A DNA stretch of 64,000 nucleotides, from positions 1,006,146 through 1,070,145 of the forward strand of contig CP082927.1 of the NCBI GenBank assembly GCA_023038255.1. The letters are read 5' to 3'. This stretch comes from Candidatus Peribacteria bacterium. Lineage in GTDB: Bacteria; Patescibacteriota; Gracilibacteria; Peribacterales; Peribacteraceae. The translations under genes and the position numbers were made by a program. Shown here one piece after another: positions 1-7,890 of the stretch. The notes beneath the pieces are model-generated. The model was not told where the DNA came from, did no database searches, and was given only the letters and a program-made list of their open reading frames with translations. How positions within the stretch are numbered: position 1 is the first letter of the stretch; each line of letters starts with the position of its first letter.

Positions 1-80
1 GCAAACACGAGGGCGATAACTCCCGAGAGGGCAACAATACCGAGTGAGTTGGATAAGGATACAGACAGAAGGTACGTCAT
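1..80 (-). CDS. N-terminal fragment of a probable membrane protein
   Basis: Reading leftwards from an ATG at 80 gives 26 codons without a stop before the window edge, starting MTYLLSVSLSNSLGIVALSG and continuing hydrophobic. An in-frame stop (TAG) lies at 108-110, so the ATG at 80 is the only sensible start. The hydrophobic run fits a first membrane segment. There is no Shine-Dalgarno sequence, as for most genes here. Too little is visible to name a family, and it could be chance. Confidence 0.35.
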   Translation of the reverse strand, partial: MTYLLSVSLSNSLGIVALSGVIALVF

Positions 81-129
81 GGAAAAAATGGGAAACGGCT
101 CAAAAAACTATTCGCCATACATCATGAAG

Positions 130-162
130 GCGCACGCACCCCGAGACAAGGGGAACGTGCGC
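130..162 (-). terminator. Hairpin between two minus-strand genes
   Basis: GCGCACG at 130-136 pairs with CGTGCGC at 156-162, and CCCC/GGGG pair inside. It lies just downstream of the 180-557 minus gene. The T-run is not directly adjacent, so a terminator role is inferred from position and stem strength. Confidence 0.45.
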
Positions 163-179
163 CAACTGTATAAAAATGC

Positions 180-557
180 TTATTTGCTTGTTTTTGCCTT
201 TTTTGTGGCCTTCTTTGCAGCTGTTTTCTTCGGTTTTGCAGCTTTTGCAGCCTTCGGCGCAGCCTTTTTCTTGGTGCCGGACACCATGGACTTGAGATCG
301 CCCTGCAGCTTCTTGGCGTTCTTGGTCACGTAGGTCTGTGCCTTCTTCATGTTCTTCTGGACAACATCACTTTCGACAAACGACTTCACTTCCTTACCGA
401 TCTGCTTTCCGTCGGTGGAAAGATGCTTGGCCAGAATGCGTCCAGCCTCTTCGGCATCTTTTGCAGTGGCGAGTTCATCGCGGAGTTTGGTGTTACTAAA
501 AACATATCCGGCCATGGCACCACCAAGAGTGCCGAGGAGGAGAGAAAGTTTTTTCAT
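180..557 (-). CDS. YtxH-like protein with a histone H1-like Lys/Ala tail
   Basis: A 125-residue protein. Residues 1-25 form one hydrophobic segment containing GTLGGAMAGYVFS, typical of YtxH-type small membrane-anchored proteins. The middle (about 30-90) is amphipathic and helical. The last 30 residues are almost only Lys, Ala, Pro and Thr (KKAAPKAAKAAKPKK), like bacterial histone H1-like tails that bind DNA or other polyanions. Function is unknown; a membrane-anchored nucleic-acid or polyanion contact is inference. The start codon at 557 follows no Shine-Dalgarno sequence. Confidence 0.75.
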   Translation of the reverse strand: MKKLSLLLGTLGGAMAGYVFSNTKLRDELATAKDAEEAGRILAKHLSTDGKQIGKEVKSFVESDVVQKNMKKAQTYVTKNAKKLQGDLKSMVSGTKKKAAPKAAKAAKPKKTAAKKATKKAKTSK

Positions 558-692
558 AGAATCGAAGGGGAAAGAATGTCTGAGATACTACAACGATCAA
601 AAGATGAACGCGAGAAAAAAACAGAGCAAACGGAAAGACAGACACAGAAAAAAGGAAGTGTAGAATGCACATAACTTTCCACACACTCTCCC

Positions 693-1280
693 ATGTCTGC
701 ACACTCTTCTGTCGTATCGCACAAAGGGTACTATCTTTTTTTGATGGCAGTCCTTCTGCTCACCGTCAGTCAGACAGCATCTGCGACACTCTGCAGCAAA
801 AAGGTAAGTGTGATGAGCGAGTATCTGTCGGCAGACATTGTGTTCATCGGACATGTCACGCGCACGAAACAGCTGAAGGAGCCTGCATCGAGTAGTATGT
901 ACACTCTGAAAACAGACGCGCTCTTGAAAGGGTGGGCCATGGGAGAGGTGCAGATTGAGAACAATGGATTCGGTCTTTTTTTAGAGGCGGGACACACCTA
1001 TATCCTCGCAGTACATGAAAGCAGCAGGAATGTCGGAATGTACCGTGTGGATGATTGTATCAATAACAAGCCGATCGACAGCAGGATCGCTGCACTTCTG
1101 CGTTTTCTGCCTGTTTTCGGGCTCATTCTTATCACCCTCTGCGGCTATGGACTGCTGAAAGTCCGGTCATCGGGCATGAAAAAGTGGAACAGGATTCTGG
1201 CGCAGACAGGACTCGGTATTGTCATGCTCCTGGTTGCCTACTCGTCGGTCCTCCCGCTCATCGGTCTGCTGTTTTTATAG
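693..1280 (+). CDS. Exported protein with an NTR/TIMP-like domain and two C-terminal membrane helices
   Basis: 195 residues. An N-terminal signal (hydrophobic 15-29, ending in TASA) is followed by a mature start with a cysteine and the pattern C-x(12)-SADIVFIGHV. This resembles the netrin/TIMP-like (NTR) OB-fold, where an early cysteine and an aDxVFxGxV strand are characteristic. A second cysteine lies near residue 126. Two hydrophobic helices at the C-terminus (about 137-155 and 170-194) anchor it. Its 3' end overlaps the end of convergent uvrC by 6 bases. The fold assignment is by motif only; substrate or partner is unknown. Confidence 0.7.
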   Translation: MSAHSSVVSHKGYYLFLMAVLLLTVSQTASATLCSKKVSVMSEYLSADIVFIGHVTRTKQLKEPASSSMYTLKTDALLKGWAMGEVQIENNGFGLFLEAGHTYILAVHESSRNVGMYRVDDCINNKPIDSRIAALLRFLPVFGLILITLCGYGLLKVRSSGMKKWNRILAQTGLGIVMLLVAYSSVLPLIGLLFL

Positions 1281-3623
1281 TACCTGCCGCAGCCCCGCGA
1301 TCTGCTCTTCACTAATCACCTCCAGCAGCGTCTCATCTGTCTGCTTCCGGATGGTATCGACGTCGCCGAATGTCAGGAGCAGTTTGCGCTTCCCCTCTTC
1401 GCCCAGTCCCGGCACACGATCGAGCTGTGATTCGAATGCATGTTTCGAGACACGCTTTTTGCGGTGGCGGTTTGCAAAGCGGTGTGCCTCGTCACGCAGG
1501 CGCATCAGCATGAATTTGGCCTGGCTGTCTTTCGGGAAAATAATCGGATCGGATTTTCCGGGCACAAAGACTTCCTCTTCGCGCTTCGCGAGACCGATCA
1601 CAGGAATCTGGATATCAAACTGCTTGAGCACGTCGTGCACCGTACTGAGCTGCCCCTTGCCGCCGTCGATCACAAGCAGATCCGGAGGTGTGCCAAGCGA
1701 GCTGTCTGTTTTTTGCGATGCCGAGTCATAGACCATCACCATTTTCTCGCCACACTCTTCCAGGCCTTTCGGATTTTTGAGCACATGCCGGAACCCGAGC
1801 GACGCATATTCCTGCTCCAGTGATGGATCGATACACACATACACTTTCCCTTTTTTCACCGTCCGCAGAATAGCTCTGATAAGAAACTGTCCGAGCTTCG
1901 TGTGCTGGAACTGCTCATCAATCCAGAGCGAAGAAAGCTCGACCGTTTTACTCTCATGCTGATGCAGTCTCACAAATCCCATCAACTCACTTTCATGTCG
2001 CGCAACAAAAAACTCGTCATAGGGAAAAACCTTCTTCTCATCATCAGCCTCCGCCTCAGTCCCCAATAACCCATTACCAATAACCAATAACCTATCTTCG
2101 ATAAGCGGCCCCTCAATCTTCTTCGCCTTGCCCACTGTGATGCCGTTCTTCTCCCACTCCCCCTCCTCCATCTTCCACCCTCCCGCAATGTGCCGCAGAC
2201 GACGCGTGAGCACTTCTTTGAGCGAACGGTAATCGTCGATGACACCGCTTGCGAGTGTATGAATCGTGAAGGACCGGTATTGATCGTTTTTGGGTTTTCC
2301 ATGACAGAACACCACCATGCTGCCAACCGTCTCGGTGCCACCTGAATGAGAGATGTCATACCCTTCAATACGCACCGGATCTTTCTCAAGTCCGAGATAC
2401 GACACAAGCTCACTGATAGCAGTATCAAGGTTCCGCTGTTCCGCTTCCCAACTGGCTTCCGCCTGCTTCGCTTTTTCGTGGGCGTTGGTTTCGGCCAGCT
2501 GCAGAAGCTGTGATTTTGTGCCGCGTTCAGGGATGCGGATTTTCACTTTCTTCCCGCGCTTCTGGGTGAGGAATTGTTCGAGTGCATCAACCCCTTCGAA
2601 TGTTTCGCCAATCAGCACACTCTCGGGAAGATCCACCACATCCTGGTAATACTGCGGCAGGAATTGTTCGAGGACATCGCCGACAGATTCCGCTTTTCCC
2701 ATCAAGGAGAGGTGATGTTCCCCGATCAGTTTTCCCATACGTTTCTGCATGACTTCCACGTGTGCCTTCCCAGAGAGAAGCGCCACACCGACCACGTCGA
2801 CATCGTCACCGGAGGTGTCTGAAACCAGCTGGCGTTCCTTCATATGTTCCACCATCTGCAACGTATCACGCACTTCAGCAGCGCGCTCGAATTTCTTTTG
2901 GGATGCGTACACAACCATCAGCTCACGGCCACGCATGAGGATCGGGTCGTAGTCACCTTTGAAAAAGCGGATAACTTCATCAATACGGCGCTTGTATTCC
3001 TCTTTGGAAACAATGCCGGCACAGAGCCCGTTGCACTGCCCGATCTGTGAATCCAGACACGGCTTCAGTTTGCCTGTATTGAACACCGCCTCCCGGTCAC
3101 CCGACGCACGATTCAGTGCATCCAGTGCAGATTTGCATGCACGCCACTGGAAAAAATTATGAAGCATGTTCAGTGTATGACGCACTTCAAACGGACTGAG
3201 GAAGGGCCCAAAATATTTGGCACCGTCTTTCAGCAATTGCCGCGTCACTTCAACCGAGGGATACGGATCATCAAGTGACACGCGGACGTAGACGTAATTC
3301 TTATCATCCTTCATGAGGACGTTGTATTTGGGGCGATGTTCTTTAATCAGATTTGTCTCGAGGATCAGTGCCTCCAGCTCCGAGTTTGTGACCGTCACAT
3401 CAAAATCCACGAGCTGCTGGTACATCGATTGCTTCCACGGACCCTGATCTTTCGCTGCGTTCGTCATCACATAACTCTTGAGCCGGTTGCGCAGGTTTTT
3501 GGCTTTCCCCACATACATAATCGTCCCGTCTTTATCCAGCCAGCGGTACACACCGGGCTTGGTGGACGCTCGAGCGACGCGCTTGCGGAGATTTGCCAGT
3601 GTCTGATCCAGAGCCGAAGCCAT
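1275..3623 (-). CDS. uvrC: UvrABC excinuclease subunit C with an inserted GNAT acetyltransferase-like domain
   Basis: UvrC makes both incisions in nucleotide excision repair. Visible in order: GIY-YIG nuclease (about 22-105), cysteines 163, 189, 197 and 201 of the iron-sulfur region, UVR motif (231-253), RNase H-like nuclease with D423 (GYDISHSGG), D653 (VIDGGKGQL) and H714 (DEAHRFA), and C-terminal helix-hairpin-helix (730-782). The protein is 782 residues against about 600 usually. The excess (about 482-642) lies between VLTRR and the VIDGGKGQ strand and reads as a GNAT fold: FFVARHESELMGFVRL, then ELSSLWID, then KLGQFLIRAI, then a terminal YASLGFRHV. The first glycine of the usual acetyl-CoA loop is replaced, so activity is uncertain. 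No frameshift is needed. Confidence 0.96.
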   Translation of the reverse strand: MASALDQTLANLRKRVARASTKPGVYRWLDKDGTIMYVGKAKNLRNRLKSYVMTNAAKDQGPWKQSMYQQLVDFDVTVTNSELEALILETNLIKEHRPKYNVLMKDDKNYVYVRVSLDDPYPSVEVTRQLLKDGAKYFGPFLSPFEVRHTLNMLHNFFQWRACKSALDALNRASGDREAVFNTGKLKPCLDSQIGQCNGLCAGIVSKEEYKRRIDEVIRFFKGDYDPILMRGRELMVVYASQKKFERAAEVRDTLQMVEHMKERQLVSDTSGDDVDVVGVALLSGKAHVEVMQKRMGKLIGEHHLSLMGKAESVGDVLEQFLPQYYQDVVDLPESVLIGETFEGVDALEQFLTQKRGKKVKIRIPERGTKSQLLQLAETNAHEKAKQAEASWEAEQRNLDTAISELVSYLGLEKDPVRIEGYDISHSGGTETVGSMVVFCHGKPKNDQYRSFTIHTLASGVIDDYRSLKEVLTRRLRHIAGGWKMEEGEWEKNGITVGKAKKIEGPLIEDRLLVIGNGLLGTEAEADDEKKVFPYDEFFVARHESELMGFVRLHQHESKTVELSSLWIDEQFQHTKLGQFLIRAILRTVKKGKVYVCIDPSLEQEYASLGFRHVLKNPKGLEECGEKMVMVYDSASQKTDSSLGTPPDLLVIDGGKGQLSTVHDVLKQFDIQIPVIGLAKREEEVFVPGKSDPIIFPKDSQAKFMLMRLRDEAHRFANRHRKKRVSKHAFESQLDRVPGLGEEGKRKLLLTFGDVDTIRKQTDETLLEVISEEQIAGLRQVL
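2062..2092. repeat. Heptamer-type repeat inside uvrC
   Basis: On the minus strand this reads as GTTATTG words (GTTATTG, GTTATTG, GTAATGG, GTTATTG), in frame in the linker just before the acetyltransferase-like insert, encoding part of RLLVIGNGLLG. The same words occur in intergenic repeats in this window, for example after rlmH. Confidence 0.7.
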
Positions 3624-3639
3624 AGAACTATTTTAGCTG

Positions 3640-3723
3640 AATTATGATTTATGAATCAGGAATTATGGATAAAGAAACTCCCCTTCTTAATTCATACCTC
3701 ATCACTCATAATTCCAATAACTC
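3640..3723. repeat. Intergenic heptamer repeat, two facing arms
   Basis: The left arm reads ATTATGA, TTTATGA, ATCAGGA, ATTATGG. The right arm read on the other strand gives ATTATGA, GTGATGA, GGTATGA, ATTAAGA. The arms face each other across about 15 bases, and GGAATTATG/CATAATTCC can pair. It fills the gap between the divergently oriented uvrC and glycosyltransferase starts, so it may affect both promoters. Confidence 0.6.
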
Positions 3724-3756
3724 CTTAACTGTCACCCTATTACAAACCCTCCTCTC

Positions 3757-4533
3757 ATAACGGCGATTGTCCTCAACTACAAAACCCCGAAAAACACGGT
3801 GGCCTGCGTGCGCGCCCTGAAGAACCAGACAATCGCGGACAAGGTGGAGATTCTGGTCATTGATAACCATTCTGATGATGACTCCATTGGCATCATCCGC
3901 AATCGCCTCAGTGATATGCCGGGCGTGCGCATTCTCGAATCCGCAGAAAATATCGGCTACGGCAACGGCAATGCGATTGGCCTGAAGCAGGCAACGAGTC
4001 CGTACGTCCTTATTATCAACCCCGATAACGAACTCCAGCCCGATGCCCTGGAGATCATGTTCAAAGAGATGGAAGCACACCCGGATATCGGCATTGTGGC
4101 GCCAAAACTGGTCCACGAGGACGGCACTATCCGCGATTCCGCCCGCGCGTTCCCCACACTTTCGGATACCGTCATCAAACGGACATTCCTCGCCAGACAC
4201 TTTCATAATCGCATGGATCGCTATCTGCAGCGGAAAAATGACCCAAATACCGCCCGCGATGTCGACTGGGTGGTGGGCGCCTGCATGCTCATCAGACACG
4301 ATCTTTTGGCGCAAATCGGTGGATTTGACCCGCGTTTCTTCCTCTTTTTTGAGGATATGGACCTCTGCCGCCGGTGCTGGAATGCGGGCTTCCGCGTGCA
4401 TTATCTGCCCAAGGCTATTGCCGGAGACAGGAAGCGCAGACTCAGTGAAGGGAATGCTTTGTCTGTTTTACTTAAAAAAACAGGCCGTATTCATGCCATA
4501 AGTGCCATACAGTATTTCTGGAAATGGCGGTAA
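3757..4533 (+). CDS. Family 2 (GT-A) glycosyltransferase, WbbL/rhamnosyltransferase-like
   Basis: Transfers a sugar from a nucleotide donor, probably to a cell-surface glycan or lipid carrier. Visible: first GT-A strand TAIVLNYK, VIDNHSDD, the nucleotide-binding NPDNELQPDALE region, and the acceptor-side GGFDPRFFLFFEDMDLCRR typical of WbbL-like enzymes. The first canonical start is GTG at 3799, which would remove the conserved first strand. The frame is open back to a stop at 3718 and contains no ATG, GTG or TTG before 3799. I place the start at ATA 3757 because it gives the expected N-terminus (ITAIVLNYK). About 258 residues, shorter at the C-terminus than WbbL. Confidence 0.85.
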   Translation: MTAIVLNYKTPKNTVACVRALKNQTIADKVEILVIDNHSDDDSIGIIRNRLSDMPGVRILESAENIGYGNGNAIGLKQATSPYVLIINPDNELQPDALEIMFKEMEAHPDIGIVAPKLVHEDGTIRDSARAFPTLSDTVIKRTFLARHFHNRMDRYLQRKNDPNTARDVDWVVGACMLIRHDLLAQIGGFDPRFFLFFEDMDLCRRCWNAGFRVHYLPKAIAGDRKRRLSEGNALSVLLKKTGRIHAISAIQYFWKWR

Positions 4534-4571
4534 ATCCCTCCCATTTCCTCAATCTGCACCTCAAACAAAGC

Positions 4572-4600
4572 TTGCATTCAAACACTCCCTGACCTATCCT
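4572..4600 (+). promoter_or_regulatory. Promoter of the L25 gene
   Basis: TTGCAT at 4572-4577, a 17-base spacer, and TATCCT at 4595-4600. Transcription would start near 4607, leaving a leader of about 27 bases before the ATG at 4634. Confidence 0.55.
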
Positions 4601-4633
4601 AGCGCCCCGTTAAGGGAATTACCCACTTTTTCT

Positions 4634-5290
4634 ATGTCCAACTCCGTCGCCCTCAAAGCATCCGCCCGCGTCCACGGCGCCAACGTGAAAGATCTCCGCA
4701 AGGCAGGTCAGATTCCCGTTGTGGTCTACGGAAACAAAGTGGAGAACACCCTGCTCCAGGTTGAAGAAATGCTTTTGAAGAAAGCGCACATGAAGGCAGG
4801 TGAAAGCACACTCGTGGAGCTTGATGTAGAAGGAAAGAAGATCCCTGTACTCTTCCATTCCGTTGATCTTGATCCGGTCTCCGACCGTATGATCCACGTC
4901 GACTTCTACGCGGTCGACATGAAGAAGGAAGTGGAAGCTGAAGTGCAGATCCGTTTCGAAAACGAATCCCCTGCTGTAAAGGACGGCGCTATCCTCGTGA
5001 CCGCTTCCCACACAGTGATGGTGCAGGCTCTTCCTGCCAAACTCCCGCACGATCTCGCAATCGATTTGAGCAAGCTCGCAGACATGGGTGGAACACTCAC
5101 CGCTGCCGATCTTATCATCCCGGATGGTGTGACCCTCATTTCCGATCCAGAAACAGTGATCGTCATCGCTCAGGAACCGCGCGCTGAAGTAGTGGAAGAA
5201 GTGGCTCCAGCCGCTGATGCCGCTGCCGCAGGTGCAACACCGGCTGCTGAAGGTGCTGCTGCTCCTGCTGAAGGCGAAAAGAAGGAATAA
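4634..5290 (+). CDS. rplY: 50S ribosomal protein L25 (Ctc/TL5 form)
   Basis: Binds 5S rRNA in the large subunit. The 218-residue protein has the N-terminal L25 barrel (about 1-92, with RKAGQIPVVVYG) and the TL5-type C-terminal domain (about 95-185), followed by an Ala/Pro/Glu tail. The open frame extends back to 4502, but the conserved N-terminus and a promoter at 4572-4600 fix the start at ATG 4634. It stands alone between a glycosyltransferase and a repeat-filled gap. No Shine-Dalgarno sequence; the leader ends in a pyrimidine run. Confidence 0.94.
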   Translation: MSNSVALKASARVHGANVKDLRKAGQIPVVVYGNKVENTLLQVEEMLLKKAHMKAGESTLVELDVEGKKIPVLFHSVDLDPVSDRMIHVDFYAVDMKKEVEAEVQIRFENESPAVKDGAILVTASHTVMVQALPAKLPHDLAIDLSKLADMGGTLTAADLIIPDGVTLISDPETVIVIAQEPRAEVVEEVAPAADAAAAGATPAAEGAAAPAEGEKKE

Positions 5291-5385
5291 CCTGACCGGT
5301 TATGAGTGACCGGTTATGGGTTATGGGATCTTTAAATGTCGGTTTTTCAAAAAAAGAAATCCCATAACCCATTACCCATAACTTA
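5291..5385. repeat. Heptamer repeat with facing GTTATGG arms
   Basis: The arm at 5312-5329 (GTTATGG words) is complementary to the arm at 5359-5382 (CCATAAC words), with a 29-base loop containing A and T runs. A transcript from either strand would form a long stem. It separates convergent rplY and the 5383-7791 gene and may also terminate transcription. Confidence 0.7.
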
Positions 5386-7791
5386 GGCTTTCTTCGTCCT
5401 CTTCTTTTTCCCAATCTCCTGTACATCCTCCCGCAGGAATTCCGGAAGGATGAGAGGCTCTTTCATGCCGGGAATATCTTTAAGGAGATCCAGATCTTCG
5501 AGAGCGATTTTGCCGACGTACAGTCGGCGCAGATCCCCTCCTGCTGCAATGAAATGTTCAATGGCACGCAGACCGCGGAAATAGACAATGCCACGTGTGA
5601 AACCGCCGGGTTCGGCTGTATGCACAATACCGCGCTTCATGTCGATCGCCTTGGTCAGCGCCTTGTCTGCGTCGTACCCGAGTTCTTCCTGCAGGTACCG
5701 GCGGGTATCGGCGAAGGAATGTTCAAGAGCGAATGCCGTCCCCAGAATATTGCGGGCCGGGCCGTAGCGCTTTTCGTGATGCGGAGAGAGGAAACGGTTC
5801 TGGTTATAGACCGCGAGACCTTCCTGCGTATCCATGTACTGCGCAAAACCGCGACGGAAGAGTTCAAAAGGCTGATGGCTGCCGTTTTCAGACGTAAGTG
5901 CATGTGTCTCAATTTCATGGGCGATGAGCCCCTGAATGTCTTCTTTCGGGAACATGGCATCGCGGCGCAGGTACACAGACTGACTGCCGACCGTTATGCG
6001 CGCAACGACACTGTCACGGATGTCCACGCGCCAGTCATGCAATCCGTACTTGCTGAGCACCTCTTCGAGCATGGGTACCACCTGTTCGGCCGTGAGCATG
6101 TTTTCCGGACGGGGCAAATCACACGCCTGCTGGCTTCTGAGGACCGATGTCGCCGCAGACAGCAGAACCGACGTCGGCTGGCCGTACATTGCGCTGCAGG
6201 CATCTGTGAAGGCTCTGGCATTCCCTCTTGATCGCAGGACAGTAATGCGCTGCAGAAGTTCGCGGCGCTTTTTGCGGAGCAGTAATCCCAGTGCGGAATC
6301 ATCCGGAGAGAGTGCAATCAGACGGCCTTCAATATCATTCATATCCACCTGAACAGGTGCGTACTGGAAGATCGGGTTATAGCGTCTATCTTCGACTGCA
6401 CGTGCACGCTCCTCAAACAAGTTCTCGGGTTTCACATATTTGAGCAGCAATAGATCGTGATCCACGCTTGCCAGAAACCGGTCGATGGCACGCAGATCTT
6501 CCTTCACGCCGCCGGAGGCAACGGGAGACTGGGTCTTCACGGGATCAATCAGGAAACCGGACAAATCACGTCGTCCGACAATGGCACGAACGTCTGACGG
6601 CACATCTCCAATGCGTGCAATAGTCTGGATTTTGCGGCCGCCCAATGCGAATTTCACACGGTAGCCCTCTTCTTCTGTTTCCAGCTTGATGGCACCATCA
6701 ATGCTCTGGAGTTCGGTTAAGAGGCTGGATGAAAATACAGTGCGTTCATGCTCTGCAGAGAGCAATGCCGGCACATCGACGGTCGCGCCGATACCGGCAA
6801 TCGAAATCATTTCATGGGTGCCAAGCACGGGCCTGTCGTCCTCGGATAATTCCTGATGTGACGCACGCTTCTTCTGTCCAAAAAGATCCTGCGCAAGACG
6901 CACGCCTTTTTCAGGAGTATTCACATCAATACCGGCAACACGCTCCAGGCGCGCGCGCAGTGGCGCAAGATTCGCAATCTGCACCATGAGACCGGCACGG
7001 GCATTCACTTCGAGCAAAGCAGGTCCCATATCGGCATCAATAGTGAGGTCAACCGCCAGATAGCCGATGTTCGTGTTGTACTGGATGCGTGACGCAATGA
7101 GGAGAATCTCCTCCCATCCCGGAATCGCAATCCCCGACGGACTGCCTCCGTGCGGCAACCGGTGAATGATCTTGTTGTACTGCGTTGCGTAGGTGGTGGT
7201 GCCTTTGGACAGATCGATGCCAATACCGATTCCACCCTGATGCACGTTTGCCTTACCACCGCTCTCCACTGTCGGGATGCGAAGCATCGCCATCACCGGG
7301 ACAAGGTTGAAGACCACAATGCGGATATCCGGAAGTCCTGCCGGGTGGAACGGCGCAAAGCAGCGGTCTGTCACAAGGATTTTTTCGAAAAAAGCTGTGT
7401 CCTCACGTCCATTGATAGAAAACTTTCCGTCCAGAATATCTTCAATATGCTCCCGTAGTTTCTCATCGCTGATGGGCTGTTTCCCCTGCTCCAGAAACTG
7501 ACCGTTTTTACGGCCTTTCAGGATAATAATTCCTTCTCCACCAAACCCGTTATTCGGCTTCAGTACACACTCATCGGGCAGACTTTTAAAATCAAATGCA
7601 CGGAGCTGATCACGGCTTTCAATGCGTGCATAAATCTTCGCAACCGGCACACCGCGCGCTGCAAGGAACGCTTTTGTTTTGAGCTTGTCATCCGCAAGCG
7701 CCACCGCTTTTCGCGGATTATATGGCTTGATGTAGAGCAGGTTGCGGGCGTTCAAACCAAGGATGCCTTTGTTGGAAACGAAGGGGAACAT
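5383..7791 (-). CDS. Three-domain fusion: RimK-like ATP-grasp, RimB-like domain, DUF1704 (QEGLA) metallopeptidase
   Basis: 802 residues. Residues 1-310 are an ATP-grasp of the alpha-L-glutamate-ligase-like group (LKPNNGFGGEGIII, then VDLTIDADMGPALLEVNARAG). Residues about 320-420 match the RimB/retropepsin-like 'ATP-dependent zinc protease' family (VLGTHEMISI to IVGRRDLSGFLIDP), but the DTGA active-site stretch is replaced by RTVFSSS, so it is probably inactive. Residues about 430-790 are DUF1704, with the zinc-binding HEIETH (625-630) and QEGLA (656-660). These families are normally separate neighbouring genes. The 7TM partner gene lies immediately upstream. A peptide-tagging and hydrolysis role is inference from the families. 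Confidence 0.88.
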   Translation of the reverse strand: MFPFVSNKGILGLNARNLLYIKPYNPRKAVALADDKLKTKAFLAARGVPVAKIYARIESRDQLRAFDFKSLPDECVLKPNNGFGGEGIIILKGRKNGQFLEQGKQPISDEKLREHIEDILDGKFSINGREDTAFFEKILVTDRCFAPFHPAGLPDIRIVVFNLVPVMAMLRIPTVESGGKANVHQGGIGIGIDLSKGTTTYATQYNKIIHRLPHGGSPSGIAIPGWEEILLIASRIQYNTNIGYLAVDLTIDADMGPALLEVNARAGLMVQIANLAPLRARLERVAGIDVNTPEKGVRLAQDLFGQKKRASHQELSEDDRPVLGTHEMISIAGIGATVDVPALLSAEHERTVFSSSLLTELQSIDGAIKLETEEEGYRVKFALGGRKIQTIARIGDVPSDVRAIVGRRDLSGFLIDPVKTQSPVASGGVKEDLRAIDRFLASVDHDLLLLKYVKPENLFEERARAVEDRRYNPIFQYAPVQVDMNDIEGRLIALSPDDSALGLLLRKKRRELLQRITVLRSRGNARAFTDACSAMYGQPTSVLLSAATSVLRSQQACDLPRPENMLTAEQVVPMLEEVLSKYGLHDWRVDIRDSVVARITVGSQSVYLRRDAMFPKEDIQGLIAHEIETHALTSENGSHQPFELFRRGFAQYMDTQEGLAVYNQNRFLSPHHEKRYGPARNILGTAFALEHSFADTRRYLQEELGYDADKALTKAIDMKRGIVHTAEPGGFTRGIVYFRGLRAIEHFIAAGGDLRRLYVGKIALEDLDLLKDIPGMKEPLILPEFLREDVQEIGKKKRTKKA

Positions 7792-7890
7792 TACGAGTTA
7801 CGAGTTACGAGTTATGGGGAGAGATCACGGACAGATGGAGAACCGGTTTACAAGCATCCCATAACTCATAACCGGTAACCCATAACCAAT
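7791..7890. repeat. Heptamer repeat between two genes of one operon
   Basis: GTTACGA is repeated in tandem, followed by GTTATGG, at 7791-7820. The facing arm at 7856-7890 (CCATAAC, TCATAAC, CGGTAAC, CCATAAC words) is partly complementary. It fills the whole gap between the 7TM gene and the ATP-grasp fusion on the minus strand. Confidence 0.7.

Noticed and set aside
2574-2822. Several plus-strand frames of 60-130 codons inside uvrC, for example 2574-2822
   Set aside because: All lie antisense to conserved UvrC domains and show no start signals or family features.
3706-4401. Minus-strand frame of 231 codons across the glycosyltransferase gene
   Set aside because: The plus strand encodes clear GT2 motifs; the minus frame is a shadow with His/Ile bias.
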